DNA of 64,000 bases from Mycobacterium sp. 1554424.7. GTDB taxonomy: Bacteria > Actinomycetota > Actinomycetes > Mycobacteriales > Mycobacteriaceae. The DNA lies in assembly GCF_001665295.1 (NCBI RefSeq), contig NZ_LZSE01000135.1:28310-92309 (forward strand). The letters are read 5' to 3'. This document shows, in pieces, positions 13,057 through 23,208 of this stretch. The notes under the pieces were generated by a model. That model saw nothing but the letters and a program-made list of their open reading frames with translations, was not told the DNA's origin and did no database searches. Both the position numbers and the translations under genes were made by a program. Position 1 is the first letter of the stretch. Each line of letters begins with the position of its first letter.

Positions 13057-13118
13057 CGCGAGCAGTCGCAGAATCGCACTCTTCATCGCGAAATCGTGCG
13101 ATTCTGCGTCTGCTCGCG
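13057..13118. terminator. 22-bp inverted repeat between convergent accD4 and fadE35
   Basis: Arms 13057-13078 and 13097-13118 pair over 22 bp with one mismatch, separated by 18 nt. It fills the gap between two converging genes and so probably acts as a bidirectional terminator. The arm sequence GCGAGCAGACGCAGAATCGC resembles motifs I recall in other mycobacterial intergenic regions, so it may be a dispersed repeat. Confidence 0.7.
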
Positions 13119-13123
13119 AGTGA

Positions 13124-14908
13124 TTAGAGCGCCAACGCGCCGTCGGCCAACTCCTCGAACCGCCCGAGCGCCTCGTCGGATTCGTCGTCGATGCCGCGCA
13201 GCGGGCCGCGATCGGCGAGGTAGCGCCGCGCGTACAGCCGGGCGACGAGCGCCTTGCGGTTACCGCCCCGGGCGTCGCGCTCCCAGGCGGCCTGCTCGGT
13301 GAGCAGCGCGCCCGCGTAGACGTCGCCCATGAACTGGGCCAGCGGGAACAGCCGCGCCTCGGCGACCTCCCTGTCGAGCTTGCTCCACGCCGTGATCGCT
13401 GCGTCGAGATCCTCGATGCGTCCGGCCACCAAGCGCGTGGTCTCGTCATCGTCGGACACCGAGACCGCGTCGCGCAGCCGCGCCAGCAGCGCCTCGTGCG
13501 CGCGGGACTGCTCGATGCCGCGCCGCACGTCGAGGCACAGGATGTTGTCGGGACCCTCCCAGATCGTGTTCACCTGCGCGTCGCGCAGCAACCGGGCCAC
13601 CGGCCACGTCTCGATATAGCCGTTGCCGCCGTGGATTTCGATCGCGTCGGACGCCGCGGTGATGCCCAGCCGGCACACCTTGAGCTTGGTGACGGGCACG
13701 GCGATGCGCTGGCGGATGGCGCGCGGCTGCCGGTGGTTGGCGGCGCCGGTGCCGTCGAAAACGAGGGCGAGCGCCGCCTCGACGTCGACGATCATCTCGG
13801 CGAGCTTGCGGCGCATCAGCGGCTTGTCGATCAGCGCCCCGCCGAACGCGTGCCGCTGCCGGGCGTAACACAGCGATTCCACCAGGGCGCGACGGGCGTT
13901 GCCGAGCCCGAACAGGGCGATGCCGAGCCGCGCGGCGTTGGTCAGTTCCATCATGCGGCCCAGCCCCTTGCCGTCGGAGGGCCCCGCGTCCGAGCCCGGT
14001 TCGCCGGACAGCAGGAACGCCTCGGCGTCGACGAACTCGACCTCGCCGGAGGCCACCGAGCGGGTGCCGAGCTTGTCCTTGAGCCGGCGCACCCGCACCC
14101 CGTTGCGCGACCCGTCGCGGCGGTTGCGCAACACGAGGAAATTCGCGACACCGCGCGACGAGTCCGGGGCGCCCTCCGGCTTGGCCAGCACGACGAACGC
14201 CTCGCCGGCGCAGTTGGACGCGAACCACTTGAACCCGTTGAGGATCCACGTGTCACCGGCGCGCGTCGCCGTCGTCTCCAGCGCCCCCAGGTCCGAGCCG
14301 CCGGTGCGTTCGGTCAGCAACTGCGCCGTCTCCCCGGCCCACTCACCCGAGGCGAACTTGGCTAGCACGTGCTCGCGCACGTCGGCCGGCGCGTAGGCGG
14401 CCACCAGCGACTGCACCATGCCGCCGCCGGTCCCCAGGGCGCAGCCCATCCCGATATCGGCCTGATTGAGTAGGTAGTTGGACGCGAACAGCGCCAGGCC
14501 CGAGCTCACCTTCGCGGCCCGCGCGTCGCTGCGCAGCGCCTGCTGGGCGTCGAGCACGGCGCGTTTGGACTGCGTGAACGACGGCGGCATGACGACGCGG
14601 CTGACGTCGTGTCCCCACCGGTCGTAGCGCTCCAGCCGCGGCGGGTTGCGGTCGGTCTCCTCGGCCCACCGCGCCACCGGGCCGCCCATCAGCTCACCCA
14701 TGGCCGCCAGATGCGGCTCCAGCACGGCCAATTCGTCGGACTGCAGGTAGTAGGCCATCGTGGACTGCAGGGTGGGGTCGCTCAGGTACCAGTTGAGGCC
14801 CACGGCGCCGCGGTAGTTCTCGGTCCGGTAGCGCTGCGACTTTTCTTCGCTGGAGAAGGGCAGCCGGTCCACGCCCTCTGACCCGTATTGGGGGCCGTTT
14901 TCGCTCAT
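13124..14908 (-). CDS. fadE35: FadE35, acyl-CoA dehydrogenase (AidB-like)
   Basis: Flavin-dependent acyl-CoA dehydrogenase family protein, 594 residues, about the length of Rv3797. The long N-terminal extension before the dehydrogenase core (NWYLSDPTLQSTMAYYL) and motifs such as LTERTGGSDLGALETTA, GFKWFASN, ALFGLGNARRALVES and EIHGGNGYIETWPVARLLRDAQVNTI place it in the AidB-like subgroup. These proteins are flavoproteins whose physiological substrate is often unknown. It starts at ATG 14908, 12 nt downstream of the GarA-like gene, so the two are probably co-transcribed. It converges on accD4; M. tuberculosis has an IS1557 copy here, which is absent. Confidence 0.9.
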   Translation of the reverse strand: MSENGPQYGSEGVDRLPFSSEEKSQRYRTENYRGAVGLNWYLSDPTLQSTMAYYLQSDELAVLEPHLAAMGELMGGPVARWAEETDRNPPRLERYDRWGHDVSRVVMPPSFTQSKRAVLDAQQALRSDARAAKVSSGLALFASNYLLNQADIGMGCALGTGGGMVQSLVAAYAPADVREHVLAKFASGEWAGETAQLLTERTGGSDLGALETTATRAGDTWILNGFKWFASNCAGEAFVVLAKPEGAPDSSRGVANFLVLRNRRDGSRNGVRVRRLKDKLGTRSVASGEVEFVDAEAFLLSGEPGSDAGPSDGKGLGRMMELTNAARLGIALFGLGNARRALVESLCYARQRHAFGGALIDKPLMRRKLAEMIVDVEAALALVFDGTGAANHRQPRAIRQRIAVPVTKLKVCRLGITAASDAIEIHGGNGYIETWPVARLLRDAQVNTIWEGPDNILCLDVRRGIEQSRAHEALLARLRDAVSVSDDDETTRLVAGRIEDLDAAITAWSKLDREVAEARLFPLAQFMGDVYAGALLTEQAAWERDARGGNRKALVARLYARRYLADRGPLRGIDDESDEALGRFEELADGALAL

Positions 14909-14920
14909 GCCGCGACGCTA

Positions 14921-15337
14921 TTACCCCCGCGGCGGTCCCGCCACGAAAATCAGGCGGAAATTGCCGATCCGGATCTCGTCCCCGTTGGCCAGCACCGCCA
15001 CGTCGACGGGCTTGCGGTTGAGGTAGGTCTTGTTCAGGCTGCCCAGGTCGACGACAAGGAATTTGCCGTTCTCCCTTCGGAATTCGGCGTGCCGGCGGCT
15101 GACGGTGATGTCGTCGAGGAAGATGTCGCTGGCGGGATGCCGGCCCGCGGACAGCACCGGCCGATCCAGCTGGTATTGGGATCCGGCGTTGGGGCCCCGC
15201 TTCACGATGAGCATGCCCACGCGGCTGCCCAGCGTCTGCATGTCCTCCACCACCGCGTCGGCGACCGCGTCCAGCCCGTCGGTGCGTAACGGCGAGGGCA
15301 GGTGCGCGGTGGTCTCGCCGGGCCCGGGCTCGGTCAC
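14921..15337 (-). CDS. GarA-like FHA-domain protein
   Basis: A 138-residue forkhead-associated domain protein strongly resembling GarA (Rv1827), the phospho-switch that controls 2-oxoglutarate metabolism. The FHA core spans about 42-135 with Arg66 (SAGRHPASD), Ser80 (VSRRHAEF) and Asn102 (GSLNKTYLN). The usual Gly in the GSxNGT motif is Lys here. The N-terminus carries ETT at residues 8-10, like the GarA motif phosphorylated by PknB/PknG, but the acidic stretch and following residues differ and the tail is shorter. GarA is normally encoded elsewhere, so this is probably a paralogue. It is followed at 12 nt by fadE35. Confidence 0.85.
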   Translation of the reverse strand: MTEPGPGETTAHLPSPLRTDGLDAVADAVVEDMQTLGSRVGMLIVKRGPNAGSQYQLDRPVLSAGRHPASDIFLDDITVSRRHAEFRRENGKFLVVDLGSLNKTYLNRKPVDVAVLANGDEIRIGNFRLIFVAGPPRG

Positions 15338-15560
15338 GCGGCGCGCCTAAGGTCCGGGCCCGCCTCTGCGGCTTGTGGCGAAGCGTCCATGACCGTGCCT
15401 CCGTTCCGGATTCCTGTATCGCACCATCCGGCCGGGCGCCGAGATAGGGAAGGAAGTCCCGTCTTTGGGGCGTTCGTTCCCCGCGGCCCCTTCCCTGGCG
15501 GCCGGCCGCGGCGCATGATCGGCTAGTCGGACTGTCGGTCAACGATCAAGGGGGTCGATG

Positions 15561-15794
15561 ATGAAAGCCGATGTAGGTGACTGGCTCGTGATCAAGGGGA
15601 CCACGACCGAGCTGGCGGATCAGAGCGGCGAGATCACGGAGGTCCGCGGCGCGGACGGCGCCCCGCCATACGTGGTGCGCTGGACGGCCAGCGGCCACCT
15701 GGCCACGGTGTTCCCGGGCTCCGACGCGCTCGTCGTCAGCGCGGCCGAACACCAACGGGACGAGGAACGGGCGCGGCACCGGGTCGTGAACTGA
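15561..15794 (+). CDS. DUF1918 small protein
   Basis: A 77-residue cytoplasmic protein with the compact SH3-like fold seen in DUF1918 proteins: KADVGDWLVIKG, GEITEVRGADGAPPYVVRW and ATVFPGSDALVV are typical of the family. Function unknown. ATG 15561 is preferred over the adjacent ATG 15558 because AAGGGGG lies at the right distance. Transcribed divergently from the GarA-like/fadE35 pair across about 220 bp of non-coding sequence (15338-15560), in which I see no other gene. Confidence 0.85.
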   Translation: MKADVGDWLVIKGTTTELADQSGEITEVRGADGAPPYVVRWTASGHLATVFPGSDALVVSAAEHQRDEERARHRVVN

Positions 15795-15804
15795 CCCCGC
15801 CGGC

Positions 15805-16311
15805 TTATACCGGCGCCACGAATTCGGACGTATAGAACTCGGCCGGGTCCTGGGAGTGGGGGTCCGCGCGCGCGACGATCACCCACACACCCGTCGTGCC
15901 CTGCCGAATGCCGTCCGCGACAGTCACCGTTGCATTGCCCGCCGCGTCGGTGTCCATTCCGGTAAAGGCGGTGCCCGGGTCGCCCGGACCACAGGTTGCC
16001 GACGACGGACGGGGCTCCTGGATCAGGCCGACGTCGTAATGGATCCCCGGCTCGTTGGGAATCGTGACATGCACCTGGGCGACCGCTTTCGATCCCGAAG
16101 TGCTTATGACGGCCGAGCCGCTGCCCATCAGCGGGCGAGGCACCCTAGCCGCCGTCGTCACCTTGCTGAAATCGCAACGCCGCTCGGCGGCATCCAGAGC
16201 GACCCTGGTGCCGCCCTCGGCGGCCGCGTTGACGATTCCGAATGTCGCCGCAGGCGAAATCGCCACGGCGATTGCCGCAGTACAACTCCCAAAGCGGGCC
16301 AGTGTGTGCAT
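15805..16311 (-). CDS. Secreted protein of unknown function
   Basis: 168 residues with an N-terminal hydrophobic signal-like segment (about 6-30) but no lipobox, so it is probably exported and soluble or cell-wall bound. Two cysteines (CDFSKV and ATCGPGD) could form a disulfide. The C-terminal half (GTTGVWVIVARADPHSQDPAEFYTSEFVAPV) looks like a beta-rich domain; I do not recognise a family. A clear ribosome site (AAAGGTG) precedes ATG 16311. It lies downstream of embB in the same direction but is separated by a strikingly AT-rich 184-bp gap, so it probably has its own promoter. Confidence 0.75.
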   Translation of the reverse strand: MHTLARFGSCTAAIAVAISPAATFGIVNAAAEGGTRVALDAAERRCDFSKVTTAARVPRPLMGSGSAVISTSGSKAVAQVHVTIPNEPGIHYDVGLIQEPRPSSATCGPGDPGTAFTGMDTDAAGNATVTVADGIRQGTTGVWVIVARADPHSQDPAEFYTSEFVAPV

Positions 16312-16495
16312 TGGGTCACCTTTTTAACGTTCCTGTTAGTTACGTCACAGGGGAAGTAGTTATTGACCCGCGGCGTGCCGAAATAAACATTTCCCGCGTA
16401 ATTACGCGAACGTCAAATTCCGGCCGTTATTCGACCGACGACAAATTAACAATCGAATTATGGAAATCAGCGGAAATAACTGTATTCGCGTTCAA
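16312..16495. promoter_or_regulatory. AT-rich regulatory gap with a 14-bp perfect palindrome
   Basis: This gap between the embB stop and the start of the secreted protein gene is far richer in A+T than its surroundings. It contains the perfect palindrome CGCGTAATTACGCG (16395-16408) and a second interrupted repeat CCTGT...ACAGG (about 16331-16350). On the minus strand, TAACTA about 25 nt before the start codon could serve as a -10 box. Probable promoter/operator of the secreted protein gene. Confidence 0.5.
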
Positions 16496-19400
16496 TTACG
16501 GCTTGATTCGGATCGGCCCCGGAGACCACAATCCGCTACGCGTCGCCGTGCCCAATTCCAGTTGCGCGGGATGCGCATCGGCGATGGTTTCGAACCGGCG
16601 CAGTGAGCCCCAGTCGCGGCCCCAGTCGCGCGACAGGTAGGTGGACATCACGTGCGCGCGCAGCAGCAGGTCCGTGATGCCCAGCAGGCCGCCGTTGACG
16701 CCGTCCTCCCAGGTGTCGGTGTCCTGCTTCTTGGCGTTGTAGTCGGGCGTGATCCGGAATTTCGGGATCTCGGTGACGCCGTTGGCGTGCAGCATCGGGT
16801 GCTGGCACGGGAACGCCAGCCCGACCGCCCAGTCCATCAGCACCGGCTGCGAGGAGCCGACATACTCCTGCAGCGAACGCAGTTCCGGTACCCGCGGCGG
16901 GGTGACCGCGATCCAGTCGTCCGGCGTCAGGGAGAGGTCCTCGGCCACCAGCCGGACCGCGACCGCGTCCGCGGCCATCTTGTCCCGGGCGAAACGCAGG
17001 TTGCGCCACGCCTTCGGCTGTTCGCCGTTCAGGTCGTACGGCTCGAGCCGCCCGGACGGCACGATCTCACCGCCGGGGCCGGGCCTGCCGTATTCGAGGA
17101 CCACGGTCTGTCCGCTGGTGTGCCCGTGCAGCACGCTGTTGCCGGCGATGGTGCCGGCGGCGGTCACCACCAGCAGGGGATGGCCGTCGTCGCGTTTGGG
17201 CAGCTGATACCACGCCGAGGTGAGCCGGCTCTGCTGCTGGGCGCCGGTGGTGTAGCTGCCGGCCAGCGGGACCTGGTCGGGGTTGAGGCCGTAGGGCAAC
17301 GGAACCAGCGACCCGTTGATGCCGGGCGCCTTGAGCTTGGTCGGTGCGCGCCAGTCGTATGCGTACCAGTCGTAATCGGTGCCGGGCTGCGGCACCGACG
17401 TCTCCTGGAGCGCCTCGGCCACGGTGTGGTCGGGTACGCCGTTGGGGGAGAAGCCCGTTGGGTTGACGCCGCCGAGCGGGCCGAGCGGGCCGTAGTCCCC
17501 GGGCAGGGGCGCCATGAAGCCGGCGTTGCTGTCCGGTTCGACGAGCACGTCGTCGGCCAGTGCGCAGCCCCCGGCGAATTCGCGCAGGTTGTCCCAGCCG
17601 TTGGAGTAGGTGGGGTACTGCCGCACGATGCCCGCAACCATCGAGGCGATGAACACCAGCACCATGAATCCGGCCGCGATCGGCACCGGCGCCGCCGTCA
17701 CCGCCCGCGCCAGCCGGCCCTCGCCGTGGTCCCGCGACGCGAAATGCAGCCAGAACGCCCACACCGCCGTGATCGCGAACAGGGCGAAAAACACCGTGCT
17801 GACACTGATTCCGGCGAACCTCGGCATGACGTTGTTGAACGGGACGCCGTAACTGGAGACGTACCACCAGCCGTTGGTGGTGGCGAAGCACAGCGCCAAC
17901 AAGAACAAGACCGCCGCCACGAACGTCATCCGGTTGCGCGACCAGCGCAGCACCTTCGGCGACACCAGCACGGTGGTCAGCGCGGCCATCGCCGCGCCCA
18001 CCGCGGCGAACAGCCCGAAGTGGTGCACCCACTTGGTGGGGGTGAACATCAGGAAGAACATGGTGGCGAAGATGACGCCCATCAGGCGCCACGCCGGGCC
18101 GCGGGCCACGCCCGGAATTCGCTTGCGCCGCAACATGATGAACACCGCCGTGAACAGGCACAGCGCGCTGATCAGGAAGCCGAACCGGCGGGACAGCGAA
18201 CCGTCGACGGTGGGCAATATCAGGTAGTAGTAGCGCAGGTTCTCGGTGTACCAGGCCTGGCTGGGGCCGATCGCGGTGCGAATCCTGGTGGCCTCCAACA
18301 CCGTTGACAGCGTCTGGTCGGCGAACACGACGGTGAGGATCACCGTGCCGGCCGCGAGCATCGGGGCCACCAGCGGCCAGGTGCCCACCAGGCGGTGCCT
18401 GCGCACCAGGATCCGCAGGATCGGCCGGCCGCCGGCGACCAGGGCGGCCACCGCGATCAGGCCGGTGGGCTGGACGCCGAGCGTGAACGCCGCGGTGATC
18501 ACCGCCAACGCCGCCGGGGTGAGCCGGGAGGCGCACATCGAGCGCTCGATCAGCACGTAGGTGATCAGCGAACCGAGCGCGATGATCGGCTCGGGACGCA
18601 ACCCGTTGTTGAACGGCATCCACCCGGTCAGCAGGACCATGCCGGCGGCCCAGTTGGCGGCGGTGCTGGACGTCACCGCCGGCCCCAGCCGCGGCAACAC
18701 CTCACGCGACAGCAGCAGCCAGCAGACCAGCCCGGCGACCAGGTCGGGCAGCCGCATCCACAGGCTCGCGTCGCTGACGTGGGTCATCAGCGCGAGCAGG
18801 TTGTAGTACCAGCCGAACGGGTCCTCCGGGCTGCCGAACCATCGGAAGTAGTTGGACATGTAGCCGGCATGGTCGGCGACCCGGGCCATGCCGAGGATGT
18901 AGCCGTCGTCGGAGGAATTGGCGCCGATCAGATGCCACAGCAGGAAAACGAATATCACCGTGGCGTCGACGAGCGTGAACTTGCGCCAGCGCGTCGGAAT
19001 CAACCGGTGCATGCGGCGGCCGTCGATCTGGTCGAGGCGCCACAGCGCGACCAGCGCGACGATGGTGGACGCGATCGCCAGCACCATCGCGACGAGCTTC
19101 AAAGTCGTTGGCGTGGTGGAGAACCGGGTGTCGATGGTCGCCGAGAACCGCAGGCCGGGCGGCGCCGGACCGGTCAGATCCGTGAACACCCCGACGATCT
19201 GCGGGCGCAGGTTGGGATCGGGGAACCCACCGCGCACGGGCTTGCCCGCCGGATCGTTTAACCCGACGAAGGTGGCGAAGGTGCCGGCGAGCGTGGACGT
19301 GATCTCGATGCGTTGACATTGCGGCGAGGAGGCTTGGTCCCGAGGCACGCTGGCGATGACCACGTTGCGGTCGGTGACGTCGACGCGCTGGCTGCTGGCG

Positions 19401-19744
19401 ACGACGAACAGCGCGTTGAGCGCGGCGTCCTTGCCCTTCTTGGGGGCCGTGCTCAGCACCACCCCGCCCTCCGGCGGCAGGTCGCGCACCACCGAACACG
19501 GCACGGTCACCGTCACGTCAACCGGCGTCAGCGAAATCAGCGGCGCCGTAACGTTGTTCAACTGACCGCTCTGAGGCCAGTTGAGCATCGCGGTGGTCTG
19601 CACGACTGGCAGCAGCGGCGTGGCGACCGACAGAACGAAACCGATCAGGCCGGCGATCGTCGCGACCCAGCGGGTGACCCGGACGTCGCGAAGGGCGTCC
19701 GTCTGGGCGGTGGTCGCCGGGCGTTCGTGGTCGGTGATGCTCAT
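16496..19744 (-). CDS. embB: EmbB, arabinosyltransferase
   Basis: Polytopic GT-C arabinofuranosyltransferase that works with EmbA to form the branched terminal arabinan of arabinogalactan from decaprenyl-phospho-arabinose; main target of ethambutol. The protein is 1082 residues with many membrane segments in the N-terminal two thirds and a C-terminal carbohydrate-binding domain. The catalytic Asp is Asp279 in [11 protein letters not shown] (M. tuberculosis 299). The ethambutol positions map with an offset of 20: Met286 (306) and Gln477 (497) are wild type, but position 386 (406) is Pro. ATG 19744 overlaps the embA stop as ATGA, so translation is coupled. It is last in the emb pair before the AT-rich gap. 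Confidence 0.97.
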   Translation of the reverse strand: MSITDHERPATTAQTDALRDVRVTRWVATIAGLIGFVLSVATPLLPVVQTTAMLNWPQSGQLNNVTAPLISLTPVDVTVTVPCSVVRDLPPEGGVVLSTAPKKGKDAALNALFVVASSQRVDVTDRNVVIASVPRDQASSPQCQRIEITSTLAGTFATFVGLNDPAGKPVRGGFPDPNLRPQIVGVFTDLTGPAPPGLRFSATIDTRFSTTPTTLKLVAMVLAIASTIVALVALWRLDQIDGRRMHRLIPTRWRKFTLVDATVIFVFLLWHLIGANSSDDGYILGMARVADHAGYMSNYFRWFGSPEDPFGWYYNLLALMTHVSDASLWMRLPDLVAGLVCWLLLSREVLPRLGPAVTSSTAANWAAGMVLLTGWMPFNNGLRPEPIIALGSLITYVLIERSMCASRLTPAALAVITAAFTLGVQPTGLIAVAALVAGGRPILRILVRRHRLVGTWPLVAPMLAAGTVILTVVFADQTLSTVLEATRIRTAIGPSQAWYTENLRYYYLILPTVDGSLSRRFGFLISALCLFTAVFIMLRRKRIPGVARGPAWRLMGVIFATMFFLMFTPTKWVHHFGLFAAVGAAMAALTTVLVSPKVLRWSRNRMTFVAAVLFLLALCFATTNGWWYVSSYGVPFNNVMPRFAGISVSTVFFALFAITAVWAFWLHFASRDHGEGRLARAVTAAPVPIAAGFMVLVFIASMVAGIVRQYPTYSNGWDNLREFAGGCALADDVLVEPDSNAGFMAPLPGDYGPLGPLGGVNPTGFSPNGVPDHTVAEALQETSVPQPGTDYDWYAYDWRAPTKLKAPGINGSLVPLPYGLNPDQVPLAGSYTTGAQQQSRLTSAWYQLPKRDDGHPLLVVTAAGTIAGNSVLHGHTSGQTVVLEYGRPGPGGEIVPSGRLEPYDLNGEQPKAWRNLRFARDKMAADAVAVRLVAEDLSLTPDDWIAVTPPRVPELRSLQEYVGSSQPVLMDWAVGLAFPCQHPMLHANGVTEIPKFRITPDYNAKKQDTDTWEDGVNGGLLGITDLLLRAHVMSTYLSRDWGRDWGSLRRFETIADAHPAQLELGTATRSGLWSPGPIRIKP

Positions 19745-22700
19745 GGCAGCGCCCTGATCGGGCCGGACCGGCTCCAGCCGCGCACGGTGGTCACGCCCTG
19801 TTCGACGACGGCCTGCGGCGCCTGATCCGCGGACACCAGCGCGTAATACTTCTCGACCGATCCCCAGTCGCGATACCAGTCACCGCGCAGGTAAGTCGAG
19901 ATCGTCGACGTGCGCAGCATCGCCTGGGTGATCAGGAACGGCCCGCCTGTCTCGCTGGCCTCCCACCCGTTCGACGACGACGCCGTCTGCTTGTGATCGG
20001 GCAGGATGCGGTACTGCGGAAGTTCGGCAACGCCAAGGTGTTCGGAGTACGGCCGCTGGCAGGGGAAGTTGGCGGCGGTCGCGATGTCCATCAGCACCGG
20101 GGCCTGCGACCCGATCAGTTGCTGCAGGGTCTGCAGCACCGGGACGCGCGGCGGCGTGAACGAGAACCACTGCTCGGAACTCAGATTCGGGTCGTAGGCG
20201 ACGATGCGTGCCACGTTAGCCTCCGGCGGCGCCCAGGCCAGCGGGAACCTCAGGTTGCGCCACGCCGGCTCCGGACCGATGTCGATCGGCTGCACCTCGG
20301 CGAGCGGCTGGGTGGTGCCATCGGGGCGAGCGACGCCCCATTGCAGTTTCAGCGACTGCCCGTAGGTGAAGGTGCCGTCCTCCTTGTACGACCAGATGGC
20401 GCCCGCGGCGGAAACGACCACCAGCGGTCGGTCGCCCGTTCGTGGCGGCAGTTCGTACCAGGACGACGTGGCGGTGGCGGCCAGGGAGTTTTCACCGTAG
20501 CTGCCCATCACCGGGGTGCGGGCCGGATCGAGGCCGAACGGCAGCGCGGCGTGCGACCCGTTGACCCCGGCCGGGCCCTTCCCGCCTGCCGTGCCCGCGG
20601 AGTCACTCATGGCGGCGTTGGGTTTGTTGGGTGACGCGTCGGAATTCACCACCCCCGGTTTGGTGACCACGGGGTTGGACCTGAGGTCCAAGCCCACCCC
20701 CTCGGGTTTGAAGCCGACGGGGTTCAGGCCACCCAGCGGCCCGTCGGGCCCGAACGTCTGCCCCGGAATCGGTTGCAGCAGACCGGCATTGGGGTCGGGC
20801 TCGGCCAGCACGTCGTCGGCCAACGCGCAGCTCGTCGGTGACAGCCCGGAGGTGATGGCGGCCAGGTTGGCCTTGCCGGTGGTGTATATCGGGTAGCGGA
20901 CCGCCGCCCCCTTGGCCAGCGAGCCGACCTCGCCGAGCACCATGATCGTCGCCACCACCAGCAGCGGCGTGGACGCCAGCACGCGGTTGCGCCGGTTGTC
21001 CGTCACCTCGGTGTGCCCGGCGTAGTCCATCCGGAAGTGCTGCCAGGCGGCCAGCAGCCCGGTCAGGATCGACAGCGTCAGGAACATCGACGTCACCGGA
21101 TGGCTCGCGATCACGGGCTGGATATCCCACCAGGGCACCCCGTAGTTGCCGACATAGAACCACCCGTTGACCCCCGAGGTGGCAACCGCCAGCACGAACA
21201 GCAGGGCCGTCACGTACAGCGTCAGGTTGCGGCGGTTGTGCAGGCCGATCCGGGCGAAGGCGAACGCGGTGACCGCCCCCAGGGCACCGGTCAGGCCGGC
21301 GAACGCGCCGAACTGCACGGCCCATTTCGTCGGGGTGAACGTCAACAGCAGCAGTCCGCCGGCGGTGGTGCCGATCAACCGCCACGCCGGGCCGCTGGCC
21401 AGCCCGGGCACCCCGCCGCGCCGCAGCAGCACCACCAGCATCCCGAACAGGCACAGCATCATCACCAGCACGGCGAAGCGCCGGGCCATCGACCCGTCGG
21501 GGTTGGACTCCACGGTGAGAAAGTAGTAGCGCAGCCAGTCCTGGTACCAGGCGATCGTCGGGCCGACCTTGTACTTGATGCGTGCGGACTCGGCCACCGT
21601 GGCCAGCGTCTGGCTGCGAAACACCACCACGGTGATCAGCGCGAACGAGGCCGCCAGCACGACCAGCGGGGCCAGCAGCCCGTCGGTCGCCCGGCGGCGC
21701 CGGATCGCCTGGGCGATGGCGCGTGCCCCGGTCAGCAGCGCGGCGACGGCGATCAACCCCTGCGGCGCCAGCGTCGCGGTCAGCATCGCGACGATGATCG
21801 CGACCGCCGCGGGAGCCAGCCGGCCCAGCGCGATCGCGCGTTCCATCAGCATCCAGGTCACCACGACGCCGAGCGCGATCAGCGGCTCGGGCCGCAGACC
21901 GTTGTTGAACGGCAGCCAGGCGGCCAGGAAGACCGCGCCCGCGGTGAGCACCGCCACCCTATTGCGCGCCAGCCCGCCCCGCCCCGGTCCGAGCCGGCGC
22001 AGCACCCAGTGGCCGATGATCAGCCAGCACGCGATCCCGGCCAGCGTGGCCGGCAGCCGCATCCACACGCCGGCGGTGCTGACCGCCGCCAGCTTGGCCA
22101 GCACCGCGAGATACCAGTCGAACGGCGCGTCCGTCGTCCCGAAGTAGCGGTAGTAGTCGACCACGTACCCGGCGTGGGGGGCGACCCGGGCGATGGTCAG
22201 GTTGTAGCCGTCGTCCGACGACGTGGCGCCGATGACGTGCCAGACCAGCAGGGTTCCGATGACGCCGACGTCGGCGAGCCACGTCGCGGCGCCGACCCGC
22301 CACCAGGTGGCCCAGTGCGCCCGCGGGCGATACCGCGACAGCCACGCGATCGGCGACCGCCAGTTGATTCCGATGTCGCCCCCGCGGCTGCGCCGATCCA
22401 GCGCGGCCATCGCGGCGATGGCGGCCAGGACGGCCAGGGTTCCCACGGCCATCGCAAGGGTCTTCAGCGTGGTGGGCGCCGTGATGAATCGGGTGTCGAC
22501 GTCCACGCGGGCCGACAGCCCCGGCTGCGGCGGCACCTTCAAATCGGTGAAGATGCCGCCGACCTGAGGCTTCTTCTCCGACGGCAGAATCCCCGCGGCG
22601 CCCGGGATGCCGACGAAATCCGCGCCCGCGGCCCCCGCGTCGGCCCAGATGTGCAGGACGGTGCACGCGCCCGCGGCGACGGCCGGCCGCTTCGCCACCG

Positions 22701-23067
22701 CGGCCACGGTGTCACGGAACGCGACGACGACGATCTCCTTGTCGGCGCGCACGAACAGCCCGTTCTTGCCGGTGTCCACGCCGCCGACGGGCAGCGTCGA
22801 GACGACCAATCCGCCGTCGGGAGGCAGCGTGGCGATCGCCGAACACGGGATCGAGACGTCCAGCGCCCGCGGCGCCCCCGACACCAACGGGGCGGTGATC
22901 TGGGTGACGTGCCCGTCGGCCACGCCCTGCGGCCAGAGCACCGTCGCCGTCGTCTGCTTCACCGGAAGCAACGGAACGATCAGGCACAGCAGCAGACCCG
23001 CGAGGCCCGCGACGACGGCGATCAACCGCGGGACGCGCAGCGATCGTTCATTCCGGTCGGGGGGCAC
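19741..23067 (-). CDS. embA: EmbA, arabinosyltransferase
   Basis: Membrane arabinosyltransferase partner of EmbB in arabinogalactan synthesis. The product is 1108 residues from the GTG at 23067, which corresponds to the start of the M. tuberculosis protein (PPDRNERS). A TACCAT -10 box ends 8 nt before that GTG, fitting a leaderless start; a TTG further upstream at 23145 is in frame but unsupported. The conserved loop [15 protein letters not shown] with the catalytic Asp, the RPEPLIALG motif and the C-terminal domain ([13 protein letters not shown]) are present. It is divergent from embR over a gap of about 140 bp and overlaps embB by 4 nt. Confidence 0.95.
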   Translation of the reverse strand: MPPDRNERSLRVPRLIAVVAGLAGLLLCLIVPLLPVKQTTATVLWPQGVADGHVTQITAPLVSGAPRALDVSIPCSAIATLPPDGGLVVSTLPVGGVDTGKNGLFVRADKEIVVVAFRDTVAAVAKRPAVAAGACTVLHIWADAGAAGADFVGIPGAAGILPSEKKPQVGGIFTDLKVPPQPGLSARVDVDTRFITAPTTLKTLAMAVGTLAVLAAIAAMAALDRRSRGGDIGINWRSPIAWLSRYRPRAHWATWWRVGAATWLADVGVIGTLLVWHVIGATSSDDGYNLTIARVAPHAGYVVDYYRYFGTTDAPFDWYLAVLAKLAAVSTAGVWMRLPATLAGIACWLIIGHWVLRRLGPGRGGLARNRVAVLTAGAVFLAAWLPFNNGLRPEPLIALGVVVTWMLMERAIALGRLAPAAVAIIVAMLTATLAPQGLIAVAALLTGARAIAQAIRRRRATDGLLAPLVVLAASFALITVVVFRSQTLATVAESARIKYKVGPTIAWYQDWLRYYFLTVESNPDGSMARRFAVLVMMLCLFGMLVVLLRRGGVPGLASGPAWRLIGTTAGGLLLLTFTPTKWAVQFGAFAGLTGALGAVTAFAFARIGLHNRRNLTLYVTALLFVLAVATSGVNGWFYVGNYGVPWWDIQPVIASHPVTSMFLTLSILTGLLAAWQHFRMDYAGHTEVTDNRRNRVLASTPLLVVATIMVLGEVGSLAKGAAVRYPIYTTGKANLAAITSGLSPTSCALADDVLAEPDPNAGLLQPIPGQTFGPDGPLGGLNPVGFKPEGVGLDLRSNPVVTKPGVVNSDASPNKPNAAMSDSAGTAGGKGPAGVNGSHAALPFGLDPARTPVMGSYGENSLAATATSSWYELPPRTGDRPLVVVSAAGAIWSYKEDGTFTYGQSLKLQWGVARPDGTTQPLAEVQPIDIGPEPAWRNLRFPLAWAPPEANVARIVAYDPNLSSEQWFSFTPPRVPVLQTLQQLIGSQAPVLMDIATAANFPCQRPYSEHLGVAELPQYRILPDHKQTASSSNGWEASETGGPFLITQAMLRTSTISTYLRGDWYRDWGSVEKYYALVSADQAPQAVVEQGVTTVRGWSRSGPIRALP

Positions 23068-23075
23068 GAGGCTCG

Positions 23076-23081
23076 ATGGTA
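23076..23081 (-). promoter_or_regulatory. Candidate -10 box for embA
   Basis: On the minus strand TACCAT is separated by 8 nt from GTG 23067. This matches the TANNNT box expected just before a leaderless mycobacterial transcript. The 141-bp embA-embR gap also holds an AT-rich AATAAACT element near 23180 that could serve embR. Confidence 0.4.
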
Positions 23082-23208
23082 AGGGACGGCGCTTTGTGCG
23101 TTTCGGACGCAGGGCCGCGCCCGCAGCGCGCTTCCCGTTTTCCAAATCGGTGTCGCGATTTGCCGCGCCCGTCCCGCGAAATAAACTCTCGTTTCAAGAA
23201 CGGCCCCG

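Noticed and set aside
13050-13123. Expected IS1557 remnant between accD4 and fadE35
   Set aside because: M. tuberculosis carries an IS1557 copy here, but this gap has only 74 bases and no transposase or terminal repeats.
16652-18307. Long plus-strand open frame inside embB, with similar ones inside embA and embC
   Set aside because: Antisense shadows of the emb genes; His/Arg/Gln-rich with no recognisable domain or ribosome site.
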